Assembly (NCBI GenBank): GCA_945947915.1
Contig: CAMEZQ010000007.1
Span: forward strand, 1 to 64,000
Length of the DNA stretch: 64,000 bases
Source of the DNA: an uncultured Clostridia bacterium
Lineage (GTDB): Bacteria > Bacillota > Clostridia > Oscillospirales > Butyricicoccaceae
Reading direction: 5' to 3'
Positions 49,373 to 56,999 of this stretch are shown here, piece by piece. Position numbers and translations under genes: made by a program. The number at the start of each line of letters is the position of its first letter. Positions within the stretch are counted from its first letter, which is position 1. The notes under the pieces are model-generated. The model was not told where the DNA came from. It did not search any database and saw nothing but the letters and a program-made list of their open reading frames with translations.

Positions 49373-50506
49373 TTACTGCATGCCCTCTGTCCGGAGGGTA
49401 AAGGGGCTCTTCCCCAGGCCGTCGCCCGAGATCATGCTCTCCAGCACGTCGATGTCGGTGGAAACGTCCAGGGCTTCGTCCATATAGAGCATGTCCAGCT
49501 GCTTTTCAAAGCTCTGCAGCAGCACGTCCAGCACGGCCTCCACGTCCTTCATGGCGGCACGGACATTTTCGCCGCTGCTGCCCGACCGTTCAAACCGGCT
49601 GTAGGATTCCAGGATCTTGATGGTCTTGGGCAGATAGCGCTCCTTGAAGCTGCGGGCCAGGCGTTCCTTTTCGGGATAGGCGTCGGTGTAATTATAGATG
49701 CGGCGGGTCAGCATTTCCAGGCGGGTGATCTTTTCCGAGACCTCCGGCTGCCGGATGGTGTCGTTGATGGCGCGGATCTGATTGGCCGGATGGACGGCCG
49801 ACGGCGCCTGGTCGGCCGTCTGCTTCTTTTCAGCCTCCGGCGCCGGCCGGGGCGCGGCGGCGCCCAGGCGGCCGCGGGTCAGGACACGGCGCTCGTAATC
49901 GACGTAATAGCCCTCGAAAAAGCCGCCGTCCAGCATCTTCTGCAGGTCGATGCAGGCCTTTTCAAAGCTGATGCCCATGGCGCCGGCCAGACGGTCGAGC
50001 GAGACCTCGCTGCTGTCGCCGATCAGCCGGGCATACCGGCTGTACCGCTGGGCCTTGCCCAGAATGGACTGCCCCCAGAAGGTCAGCGCCAGGCCGGGCA
50101 CGCCGATGCACAGAAAGACCATGGAGGATACCATCAGGGCTTCCAGAAAATAGGAATAATCCATGATGAGGCCCAAAAATGTGATGGCGCTGGCCAGACC
50201 GCCCAGGAAGGTCAGGGCCACTCCCAGCCCACGCAGCATCCTGCCGCGGAAAAGCGACGGCATGCGCGTATTGTTTTTGGCTTTTTCGGCGGGGCGCACC
50301 CGCGCGCCGATCTCGCCGTCGGAGCTTTTATAAGGAACGTCGATATAATCCTCACCCACACGGTAGCCGCCCTTGCGGTATCGGGTGCGGCTCTGGCCGT
50401 CGTTTTCGCCAAACAGCTTGATCAACATGAGCACTGTGCCCACAGGCCAGAAAAAGACCAGCATGGCAATGACCAGCCACCAGGGAATATTCTTTCTATT
50501 TTCCAC
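49373..50506 (-). CDS. XpaC-like membrane protein (5-bromo-4-chloroindolyl phosphate hydrolysis family)
   Basis: A 377-residue protein. One hydrophobic segment lies near residues 10-30 and a pair near 95-150. A soluble helical C-terminus (about 240-370) resembles the XpaC family: A-I-N-D-x-I followed by I-Y-N-Y, R-Y-L-P-K-T-I-K-I-L-E-S-Y and S-F-E-K-Q-L-D-M-L. A winged-helix-like segment occupies about 155-205. XpaC is often paired with TelA-type toxic-anion-resistance proteins, but none is adjacent here. The start is GTG at 50506, eight bases after GGAGG; an upstream TTG start lacks a ribosome binding site. Function unknown. Confidence 0.72.
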   Translation of the reverse strand: MENRKNIPWWLVIAMLVFFWPVGTVLMLIKLFGENDGQSRTRYRKGGYRVGEDYIDVPYKSSDGEIGARVRPAEKAKNNTRMPSLFRGRMLRGLGVALTFLGGLASAITFLGLIMDYSYFLEALMVSSMVFLCIGVPGLALTFWGQSILGKAQRYSRYARLIGDSSEVSLDRLAGAMGISFEKACIDLQKMLDGGFFEGYYVDYERRVLTRGRLGAAAPRPAPEAEKKQTADQAPSAVHPANQIRAINDTIRQPEVSEKITRLEMLTRRIYNYTDAYPEKERLARSFKERYLPKTIKILESYSRFERSGSSGENVRAAMKDVEAVLDVLLQSFEKQLDMLYMDEALDVSTDIDVLESMISGDGLGKSPFTLRTEGMQ

Positions 50507-50551
50507 GGATCCACGCCTCCGATCGGTATCTTGGGGATTCAAACTGGTATT

Positions 50552-50580
50552 ATTATAGCATTTCCCCCAATCCTTGTCGA
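50552..50580 (-). promoter_or_regulatory. Promoter of the XpaC-like gene
   Basis: On the minus strand, TCGACA (50575-50580), 17-base spacer, TATAAT (50552-50557). Confidence 0.72.
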
Positions 50581-50689
50581 TAGGATTAAGAGAGTCTTAA
50601 TTTATGTTTCATCTGTTTTTTAATCCTTTTCCGCCGCCGGGCCGGTATAAAAGCTGATAAACACGCTTCTGTTTATTGGCTTTTTCTTT

Positions 50690-50719
50690 TTGACATCGGT
50701 ATGGACAGGGCCCTAAAAT
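50690..50719 (+). promoter_or_regulatory. Promoter of the 2-hydroxyacyl-CoA dehydratase pair
   Basis: TTGACA (50690-50695), 18-base spacer, TAAAAT (50714-50719); 37 bases before the first ATG. Confidence 0.75.
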
Positions 50720-50756
50720 AAAAGAAAGATCCTAATGATTCAGGAGGTCCTATCCT

Positions 50757-51947
50757 ATGCCGGCATCACTCCCCGCGCATTTTGAAGCCTTTTCCGAAGC
50801 ACACCAGCAGGGCTTTCTGGCTGTCAAAGCCCTGAAAGACAAGGGGCAGAAGATCTGCGGTTCCTTCTGCCAATATACCCCGGCCGAGATCATCATGGCC
50901 GCCGGCCTGTACCAGGTCACCCTGTGCGGCCGCAGCGCCGCGCCCATCAAAACGGCCGAGACCCAGCTGCCCGCCAACCTCTGCCCCCTCATCAAGGCCA
51001 GCTACGGCCATCTGCTGGAGGAGAGCTGCCCCTATGCCTATTTCTCCGATATCGTTGTGGGTGAAACCACCTGCGACGGCAAAAAGAAGATGTACGAGCT
51101 GATGGCCGAAAAGAAGATGATGCAGGTCATCCACCTGCCCAATCTGCCCGACTACGAGCGCTCGCTGGAGATGTGGGTCACCGAGATCCGGGCCTTCAGA
51201 AAGGGCCTGGAGGAAAAGCTCGATATCACCATCACCGACGATATGCTCAACGAAGCTATCGAATGGTGCAACGAGGAGCGCCGCCAGACGGCCCGCCTCT
51301 ACGAGCTGGGCAAATACGATCCCCCCGCCATCACCGGCTATCATATGCAGCACATCGAAGACGGCCAGCAGTATATGTTCGACCGTAAGATGAAGCTGCA
51401 GATGCTGCGGGAGTCCCTCGACCAGTGCGAAGCCGACTGGAAGGCCGGAAAGGGCCCCTTTGCCCCCGATCCCTGCCGGCCCCGCATCATCGTTTCGGGC
51501 ACCGGCCTGGCCGCCGTCACCGACAAGACCATCAAGGTCCTGGAGGAGCTGGGCGGCTGCGTCGTCTGCTACGAAGGCTGCAACGGCATCTCGGCCCGCC
51601 GCCGTCTGATCGACGAGGACCGCAGCCGCGACCCCATCGTGCGCATCGCCGAAAAATACATCGAAGTCCCCTGCGCCGTCGTTTCGCCCAACAACCGCCG
51701 CCTGGAGCAGGTGGCCGACACCATCGACGAATGGCAGGTCGACGGATATCTCTCCATCACCCTCCACTCCTGCAATCCCTTTGCCATCGAAACGGAAAAC
51801 ATCCGCCGGGTCTGCGAAAAGAAGGGCATTCCCCTGCTCCACATCGAGACCGATTTCACCCCCGGCGACGAAGGCCAGATCCGCACCCGCCTGCAGGCCT
51901 TTCTGGAGATGATCCGCGCCCGGAAGGAGGCCCGCCTCCATGGATAA
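50757..51947 (+). CDS. 2-hydroxyacyl-CoA dehydratase family subunit (D component), first of pair
   Basis: A 396-residue member of the HgdA/HgdB/FldB family. These iron-sulfur proteins dehydrate (R)-2-hydroxyacyl-CoA by ketyl radical chemistry during fermentation of glutamate, phenylalanine, leucine and others. Conserved cysteines appear in C-G-S-F-C-Q-Y, N-L-C-P-L, T-T-C-D-G-K-K-K-M and H-S-C-N-P-F. AGGAGG precedes the ATG. The following paralogue overlaps by 8 bases. The dehydratase needs an ATP-driven activator of the HgdC type, which is not in this window. A benzoyl-CoA reductase-like or double-cubane reductase role is also possible. Confidence 0.87.
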   Translation: MPASLPAHFEAFSEAHQQGFLAVKALKDKGQKICGSFCQYTPAEIIMAAGLYQVTLCGRSAAPIKTAETQLPANLCPLIKASYGHLLEESCPYAYFSDIVVGETTCDGKKKMYELMAEKKMMQVIHLPNLPDYERSLEMWVTEIRAFRKGLEEKLDITITDDMLNEAIEWCNEERRQTARLYELGKYDPPAITGYHMQHIEDGQQYMFDRKMKLQMLRESLDQCEADWKAGKGPFAPDPCRPRIIVSGTGLAAVTDKTIKVLEELGGCVVCYEGCNGISARRRLIDEDRSRDPIVRIAEKYIEVPCAVVSPNNRRLEQVADTIDEWQVDGYLSITLHSCNPFAIETENIRRVCEKKGIPLLHIETDFTPGDEGQIRTRLQAFLEMIRARKEARLHG

Positions 51948-53028
51948 AGCCACCCTCCGGGCGGCCATCGACGCCTGCCACGCCCGCGGCCAAAAGGTGG
52001 CCGTCTGCTTCTGCGCCCATGTGCCCGCCGAGATCCTGGAAGCCGCCGGCTTCTGCGTGCTGCGCCTCTTTCATCTGGACGACGTGGAGGACATCTCCTC
52101 CCGGGCCCTGCCCCGCAACCTCTGCCCCATCGTCAAAGAGTGCTACAGCCTGCTGGAGGATCCCGTGCTGCAGGAAGCCGACCTGATCATCACCGAAAGC
52201 TCCTGCGACGGCAAGAAAAAGATGTACGAGTTGATCTCCTGTCGGGACAAGACCTATTATTACCAGGTGCCCCAGGGCGCCGAACGCGATTACGTCCGCC
52301 CGCTGATGCGCTCGGAAGCCAATTATCTCATCAAGACCCTGCGCAGCCGCTTCGGCGCCGAGGTGACCGACGAAGGCCTGCGCCGCGCCGGCGCCGCCAT
52401 GAACGCCGAACGGGCCGCCATGATGGATCTGATGGCCCTGCAGAAGACGACCCCGCCGGCAGCCGGCGGTCTGGAGATCTACGAAGTGTTCCGCGCGGCC
52501 CAGGTCATTCCCGACCGCGCCGAACGCGCGGCCTTTCTTCGCAAAGAGACCGACCGACTGGCGCGCCAGGGCGCCGGCCCTTCGGGAGACGCCAGGCGCA
52601 TCCTGCTCACCGGCTGCCCCATCGGCGGCATCTACCAGAAGCTGATCCACGCCGTAGAGGATAACGGCGGCGTTGTGGTCTGCATGGAAAACTGTGAATT
52701 CGTCAAGAGCAATCACCGCCGCCTGGATCTGGAAAAAGACGATATGATCGAAGCGCTGGTCGACTGCTATCAGGATACCCCCTGCGCCATCATGGAGAGC
52801 AACGAGCGCCGCTTCCGCCTGATCGCCGAGCTGGCCGAGGAATACAAGGCAGACGGCGTCATCGACGCCGCCCTGCAGACCTGCCACCCCTATACCGTCG
52901 AGCGGGAAAAGCTCCACCGCTTCTGCGCCGCCCACGACCTGCCCTATCTCTATATCGAATCCGACCATTCCGATACCGACGCCGGCCAGATGAACACCCG
53001 CATCGCCGCTTTCATCGAGCTGCTGTAA
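51940..53028 (+). CDS. 2-hydroxyacyl-CoA dehydratase family subunit, second of pair
   Basis: A 362-residue paralogue of the upstream gene, starting within its last codons, so the two are coupled and probably form a heterodimer. The matching cysteine set is C-F-C-A-H-V-P, N-L-C-P-I, S-S-C-D-G-K-K-K-M and T-C-H-P-Y. It is shorter in the central region, consistent with the smaller subunit of such dimers. No acyl-CoA transferase, dehydrogenase or activator gene is linked, so the substrate is open. A strong terminator closes the unit at 53072. Confidence 0.87.
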   Translation: MDKATLRAAIDACHARGQKVAVCFCAHVPAEILEAAGFCVLRLFHLDDVEDISSRALPRNLCPIVKECYSLLEDPVLQEADLIITESSCDGKKKMYELISCRDKTYYYQVPQGAERDYVRPLMRSEANYLIKTLRSRFGAEVTDEGLRRAGAAMNAERAAMMDLMALQKTTPPAAGGLEIYEVFRAAQVIPDRAERAAFLRKETDRLARQGAGPSGDARRILLTGCPIGGIYQKLIHAVEDNGGVVVCMENCEFVKSNHRRLDLEKDDMIEALVDCYQDTPCAIMESNERRFRLIAELAEEYKADGVIDAALQTCHPYTVEREKLHRFCAAHDLPYLYIESDHSDTDAGQMNTRIAAFIELL

Positions 53029-53071
53029 ACCGCATACCCATACATTATATATTAAATAAGATATATAAAAT

Positions 53072-53108
53072 AAAAAACGCCCGGGACTGCCGTTCCGGGC
53101 GTTTTTTG
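53072..53108 (+). terminator. Terminator of the dehydratase pair
   Basis: AAAAAACGCCCGG.../...CCGGGCGTTTTTT stem-loop. Confidence 0.88.
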
Positions 53109-53134
53109 CCTGTCGGCCCGTTTTCTGCTATACT
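53106..53134 (+). promoter_or_regulatory. Promoter of the GrpB-family gene
   Basis: TTGCCT (53106-53111), 17-base spacer, TATACT (53129-53134) with TG two bases before. Confidence 0.65.
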
Positions 53135-53181
53135 GTTAGCCATCAGCCGCCCAGGCGGAAAGCAACGGAGGAAAACGAACC

Positions 53182-53718
53182 ATGCAGGGATTGAAACGGG
53201 GGACGGTGGCTCTGCTGCCCCATCAGGATATATGGCGGGAAGAAGCCCTGGAGACCATCGCCGGTCTGAAAGCCCTTTTGGGCGGTGCCGCCATAGACAT
53301 TCAGCATGTGGGAAGCACGGCCATTCCCACCATTCATGCCAAGCCCATCCTCGACATCGCCGTGGGCGTCGGCCGCCCGGAAGACATTCTTCCCTATACC
53401 GGGCCGCTGGAGCAGGCCGGCTTTTTCTTCCGGGGGCAGGACGTTCCGGGGCAGCTCCTCTTTGTCCGGGGCGACCTGCGGCAGGATACGCGCACCCATC
53501 ATATCCACATCGTCCCGTGGAACGGCCCGGCGTGGCAGGATTATATCGGGTTCCGGGACTATCTCATCGCCCATCCCGAAAAAGCCGCCGCCTACGAAGC
53601 CGTCAAGCAGGCCCTGGCCCTGCGCTTTCCCAACGACCGCGCGGCCTATACGGCCGGCAAGCAGGAGATCATCGGCCGCCTGCTGGCCGAAGCCCGTCTG
53701 CGGCAGTCCGGCCGTTGA
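53182..53718 (+). CDS. GrpB family protein (UPF0157 nucleotidyltransferase fold)
   Basis: A 178-residue soluble protein of the GrpB/UPF0157 family, which has a nucleotidyltransferase-like fold. Landmarks are I-Q-H-V-G-S-T-A-I-P (40-49), K-P-I-L-D-I-A-V (54-61) with the GS and Asp residues of the fold, and H-H-I-H-I-V-P (105-111). GGAGG lies before the ATG. In other genomes GrpB domains are sometimes fused to CoaE, but here it stands alone. The enzymatic role is unknown. Confidence 0.9.
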   Translation: MQGLKRGTVALLPHQDIWREEALETIAGLKALLGGAAIDIQHVGSTAIPTIHAKPILDIAVGVGRPEDILPYTGPLEQAGFFFRGQDVPGQLLFVRGDLRQDTRTHHIHIVPWNGPAWQDYIGFRDYLIAHPEKAAAYEAVKQALALRFPNDRAAYTAGKQEIIGRLLAEARLRQSGR

Positions 53719-53738
53719 ATTTCTGCCCCATGGGCAGC

Positions 53739-53769
53739 AAAAAGCCGCCCCCGGGAGGGCGGCTTTTTC
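53739..53769 (+). terminator. Terminator of the GrpB-family gene
   Basis: AAAAAGCCGCCC.../...GGGCGGCTTTTT stem-loop just before repeat copy d. Confidence 0.88.
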
Positions 53770-53773
53770 ATAT

Positions 53774-53949
53774 CAGCTTAAAAAAAGTCCGGCCGCAGCC
53801 GGACTTTTTTTATCAGATCGTTTTTTCACGGACATGCGCCGGGGAAAAACACCCCTGCCCGCCGGTTTTTCCGCAGAAAAACGGCGAAACCGGCCCGCAG
53901 GCCGGATCCCCTCTGTCGAGAAAAACCCAGCGCAGCGGTTTTTCGACAG
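53774..53949 (+). repeat. Dispersed structured repeat, full copy d
   Basis: Begins CAGCTT. Hairpin A is AAAAAAGTCCGG-CCGCAG-CCGGACTTTTTT (53781-53810). Stem B is TTTTTTC/GGGGAAAAA. C1 and C2 follow. Stem D is TGTCGAGAAAAACC/GGTTTTTCGACA: compared with copies a-c, both arms have changed and pairing is kept. It ends six bases before the pyrE stop codon, so it forms the 3' end of the pyr transcript on the opposite strand. No flanking duplication is seen here. Confidence 0.87.
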
Positions 53950-53954
53950 TCCCT

Positions 53955-54587
53955 TTACAGGGTCTGCCAGCTTTCATCCGAAGGATTCTTCTGGAAGGCC
54001 TCCAGCTTTTTGATGTCGCTCTCGGCGATGTAGCCGGTCTCGTGGGCGACGGCCACCAGCGCGTTGTAGTTGGACAGGGAGGTATTCTCCACATTGGCGG
54101 CAGCCAGGCGGTCGATGCCCTTCTGCAGACCGTAGGTGAAGATGGAAACGATACCCAGCACCTCGGCGCCATGCTCGCGCAGAACGTTGACGACATCGAT
54201 GACCGAACCGCCGGTGGAGATCAGATCCTCCACGACAACGACCTTCTGGCCCGGCTCGATGCGGCCCTCGATCTGGTTGTTTCTGCCGTGATCCTTGGCC
54301 GAAGCGCGGACATAGGCCATGGGCAGATCCAGAATGTTGGCCACCAGGGCGGCGTGGGCAATACCGGCGGTCGATGTGCCGGCGACAGCCTCGCACTGGG
54401 GGTACTTGGCCTTGATGATGTCGGCCAGGCCCTGCTCGATGACGTCGCGGACCCGGGGATAGGACAGGGTCAGGCGGTTGTCACAATAGATGGGCGACTT
54501 GATGCCGCTGGCCCAGGTGAAGGGCTCGTTGGGGCGGAGAAAAACCGCCTTGATATCCATAAGAAGCTTTGCTACCTGCTTTTCCAT
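53955..54587 (-). CDS. pyrE: Orotate phosphoribosyltransferase
   Basis: A 210-residue PRPP-dependent enzyme converting orotate to OMP. The PRPP-binding loop [13 protein letters not shown] and the catalytic-loop [11 protein letters not shown] are visible. It is the last gene of the pyr operon, 27 bases after pyrF. Its stop codon lies immediately beside dispersed repeat copy d, whose hairpins may provide transcript ending. Confidence 0.95.
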   Translation of the reverse strand: MEKQVAKLLMDIKAVFLRPNEPFTWASGIKSPIYCDNRLTLSYPRVRDVIEQGLADIIKAKYPQCEAVAGTSTAGIAHAALVANILDLPMAYVRASAKDHGRNNQIEGRIEPGQKVVVVEDLISTGGSVIDVVNVLREHGAEVLGIVSIFTYGLQKGIDRLAAANVENTSLSNYNALVAVAHETGYIAESDIKKLEAFQKNPSDESWQTL

Positions 54588-54614
54588 GATTACCGTTCTC
54601 CTTTATCTCTATAT

Positions 54615-55316
54615 TTAGCCGATGAAGTCCTTGCAGACTCTGCGGTAAGCCGCCACAACATCCTCGGCCTGGGTGATCGGCCGGCCGACGACGATAAATT
54701 CTGTGCCGGTCTCGCGGGCCTTGGCGGGGGTCATCACGCGGGACTGATCGCCCATGTTTCCGTCGGGATAGCGGATGCCCGGGGTGACAGTGATGAATTC
54801 CCTGCCGCAGGCGCCCTTGACGATGGCGGCCTCCAGCGGCGAGCAAACGACGCCATCCAGGCCGGCTTCCTTGGTGTTGCGGGCGTAATGGGCCACCGTT
54901 TCCTCCATGGAAGCGCCGATGAGCAGCTCCTTCTGCATCCGCGCCTCGCTGGTGGAGGTCAGCTGGGTGACGGCGATGAGCAGAGCCCGCTCGCCGCTGG
55001 CCCCTTCGGCCAGGCCCTCCAGCGCCGCCTTCATCATATCGATGGTGCCGGCAGCGTGGACATTGGTCATATCGACGCCCAGGCGGGCCAGATTGCGCAT
55101 GGCCTTATTGACGGTATTGGGGATATCATGCAGCTTGAGGTCGAGGAAGATCTTGTGGCCGCGGTCCTTGATGGCACGGACGATGTCGGGGCCTTCGCCG
55201 TAGAAAAGCTCCATGCCGATCTTGACGAAGGGCTTCTCCTCCTGGAACTTGTCCAGAAAAGCCATGGTGTCTGCCTTGTTTTTGAAGTCACAGGCGATGA
55301 TAACGTCTCTGTTCAT
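54615..55316 (-). CDS. pyrF: Orotidine-5'-phosphate decarboxylase
   Basis: A 233-residue TIM-barrel enzyme that makes UMP from OMP. The catalytic Asp-Lys-Asp array is D59-x-K61-x2-D64 in L-D-L-K-L-H-D. The C-terminal G-I-R-Y and V-V-G-R-P-I-T phosphate-binding segments are present. The ATG at 55316 overlaps the pyrD stop (TAATG), implying coupled translation. An upstream in-frame extension is rejected because it lies inside pyrD. Confidence 0.95.
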   Translation of the reverse strand: MNRDVIIACDFKNKADTMAFLDKFQEEKPFVKIGMELFYGEGPDIVRAIKDRGHKIFLDLKLHDIPNTVNKAMRNLARLGVDMTNVHAAGTIDMMKAALEGLAEGASGERALLIAVTQLTSTSEARMQKELLIGASMEETVAHYARNTKEAGLDGVVCSPLEAAIVKGACGREFITVTPGIRYPDGNMGDQSRVMTPAKARETGTEFIVVGRPITQAEDVVAAYRRVCKDFIG

Positions 55317-56236
55317 TAGAATTTCAGGCTCCTTCCGATAATATCTTGTACACAGCCAATGCCGTAGGCATCCAGCTTTTCGGGCAGCTCCCGGATGATT
55401 TTGGGACACGCGAAGGGATCGACCAGGTTCTGGGCGCCCACCTGAATGGCCGACGCGCCGGCCGACATGAACTCGATGACATCGTCGGCCGTCGAGATGC
55501 CGCCGACGCCGATGATGGGCAGATCGACGGCCTGGGCCACCTGATAGACCATGCGCAGGGCGATGGGCTTGATGGCCGGGCCGGAGAAGCCCGACATCTT
55601 GGTGCTGACGATGGGCCGGCCGGTGCGGGGGTCGATGACCATGCCCAGCAGGGTATTGATGAGGGTGATGCCGTCGGCGCCGCCCTGGGCGCAGGCTTTG
55701 GCGATGGCGGCGATATCGGTGACATTGGGCGACAGCTTCATAAAGACCGGCTTGTGGGTCACGGCCTTGACGGCCCGGGTGACCTCCTCGGCCGCCGCCG
55801 GATCGGTGCCGAAGGCCATGCCGCCGTGGCGGACGTTGGGGCAGCTGATGTTGATCTCCAGAATGTCGATCTCGGGCGCTTTGTCAAACTTCTCGGCCAC
55901 CATGACGTATTCGTCGATAGAAAAGCCGGAAATATTGGCCAGCAGCACGCCGTCGTAAATGGCGCGGACCTGGGGCAGCTCGTGGGCGACGACGGCGTCG
56001 ACGCCGGGATTCTGCAGGCCGACGGCATTGAGCATGCCCTCGCGGCACTCGGCGATGCGGGGGGTGGGATTGCCGAAGCGCTCCTCGCCGGTGGTGCCCT
56101 TGAGGCTGATGGCGCCCAGCACGTTGAGGTCATACCAGCGGGACATCTCCATGCCGAAGCCGAATGTGCCGCTGGCCGGCATGACGGGATTCTTGAGGAC
56201 GATCTCGCCCAGACGGGTCTCCAGTCTATTGGACAT
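55316..56236 (-). CDS. pyrD: Dihydroorotate dehydrogenase B, catalytic subunit (PyrDB)
   Basis: A 306-residue FMN enzyme oxidising dihydroorotate to orotate. The catalytic base is a cysteine, C132 in N-I-S-C-P-N, the mark of class 1B enzymes that pass electrons through PyrK to NAD+. The FMN-binding G-V-G-G-I and G-A-S-A-I-Q-V-G-A segments lie near the C-terminus. The ATG at 56236 is preferred over a TTG one codon earlier because GGAGGTGA is well spaced. It overlaps pyrK by 11 bases. Confidence 0.95.
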   Translation of the reverse strand: MSNRLETRLGEIVLKNPVMPASGTFGFGMEMSRWYDLNVLGAISLKGTTGEERFGNPTPRIAECREGMLNAVGLQNPGVDAVVAHELPQVRAIYDGVLLANISGFSIDEYVMVAEKFDKAPEIDILEINISCPNVRHGGMAFGTDPAAAEEVTRAVKAVTHKPVFMKLSPNVTDIAAIAKACAQGGADGITLINTLLGMVIDPRTGRPIVSTKMSGFSGPAIKPIALRMVYQVAQAVDLPIIGVGGISTADDVIEFMSAGASAIQVGAQNLVDPFACPKIIRELPEKLDAYGIGCVQDIIGRSLKF

Positions 56237-56966
56237 CAAAGGTCACCTCCGAAGTCAGGAATACGGGGCCGTCCTGGCAGACGCGCCTGGCGCCCACCAG
56301 GGTGTGGCAGGTGCAGCCCATGCAGGCGCCGAAGCCGCAGCCCATGCGCTCCTCAAAGGAGAGCTGGCCGGGGATGCCGGTGCAGTGCAGGCTGCGGAGC
56401 ATGGGCTGGGGGCCGCAGGCGAAGAAATAGTCGCAGTCGGTCTGGGCCAGGGCGTCGGTGACGAAGCCGTGGATACCCATGCTGCCGTCGTCGGTGGTCA
56501 CCAGCACCCGGGCGCCCAGTGCCTTGAACTCGTCAATATAAAAAGCGGCGTTTTTTGTGGCGAAGCCCAGGATGGCCGTCACATCACAGCCGGCCGCGAT
56601 GAGGCGGCGGGCTGTGTCGTACATGGGAGGAACGCCGGCGCCGCCGCCGATGACGGCGGCCTTTCTGCCCCGGGCGGCTTCCACGTCGAAGCCGTTGCCC
56701 AGGCCGCACAGCACGTCCAGCTGCTGTCCCGGCGCCATTTCCGAAAGCTGCCGGGTGCCCTTGCCCACCACTTTATAGATGATGGTCAGCCGGCCGTCTT
56801 CATAGTGGCAGACGCTGATGGGGCGGCGGAGATACAGCCCCTCCAGGGCGATGTTGATGAACTGGCCGGGATTGCGGAGGGACGATGTGTCCCCCGCTAG
56901 CTCCATCTCCCAGGTATCCGGCGCGATCTCCGCGTTGGAAAGGATCTTGTAATAGCCTTGTGTCAT
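56226..56966 (-). CDS. pyrK: Dihydroorotate dehydrogenase B, electron transfer subunit
   Basis: A 246-residue FAD and [2Fe-2S] protein that carries electrons from PyrD to NAD+. The FAD site is L-R-R-P-I-S-V-C near residue 47. The NAD-binding G-G-G-A-G-V-P-P lies around 112-119. The cluster is bound by C210, C215, C218 and C230. Overlap with pyrD and direct succession after carB support a stoichiometric complex. Confidence 0.95.
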   Translation of the reverse strand: MTQGYYKILSNAEIAPDTWEMELAGDTSSLRNPGQFINIALEGLYLRRPISVCHYEDGRLTIIYKVVGKGTRQLSEMAPGQQLDVLCGLGNGFDVEAARGRKAAVIGGGAGVPPMYDTARRLIAAGCDVTAILGFATKNAAFYIDEFKALGARVLVTTDDGSMGIHGFVTDALAQTDCDYFFACGPQPMLRSLHCTGIPGQLSFEERMGCGFGACMGCTCHTLVGARRVCQDGPVFLTSEVTFDVQ

Positions 56967-56999
56967 GGTTTTCTCCTCACTCTGTTTCGGCGGGGCAGG

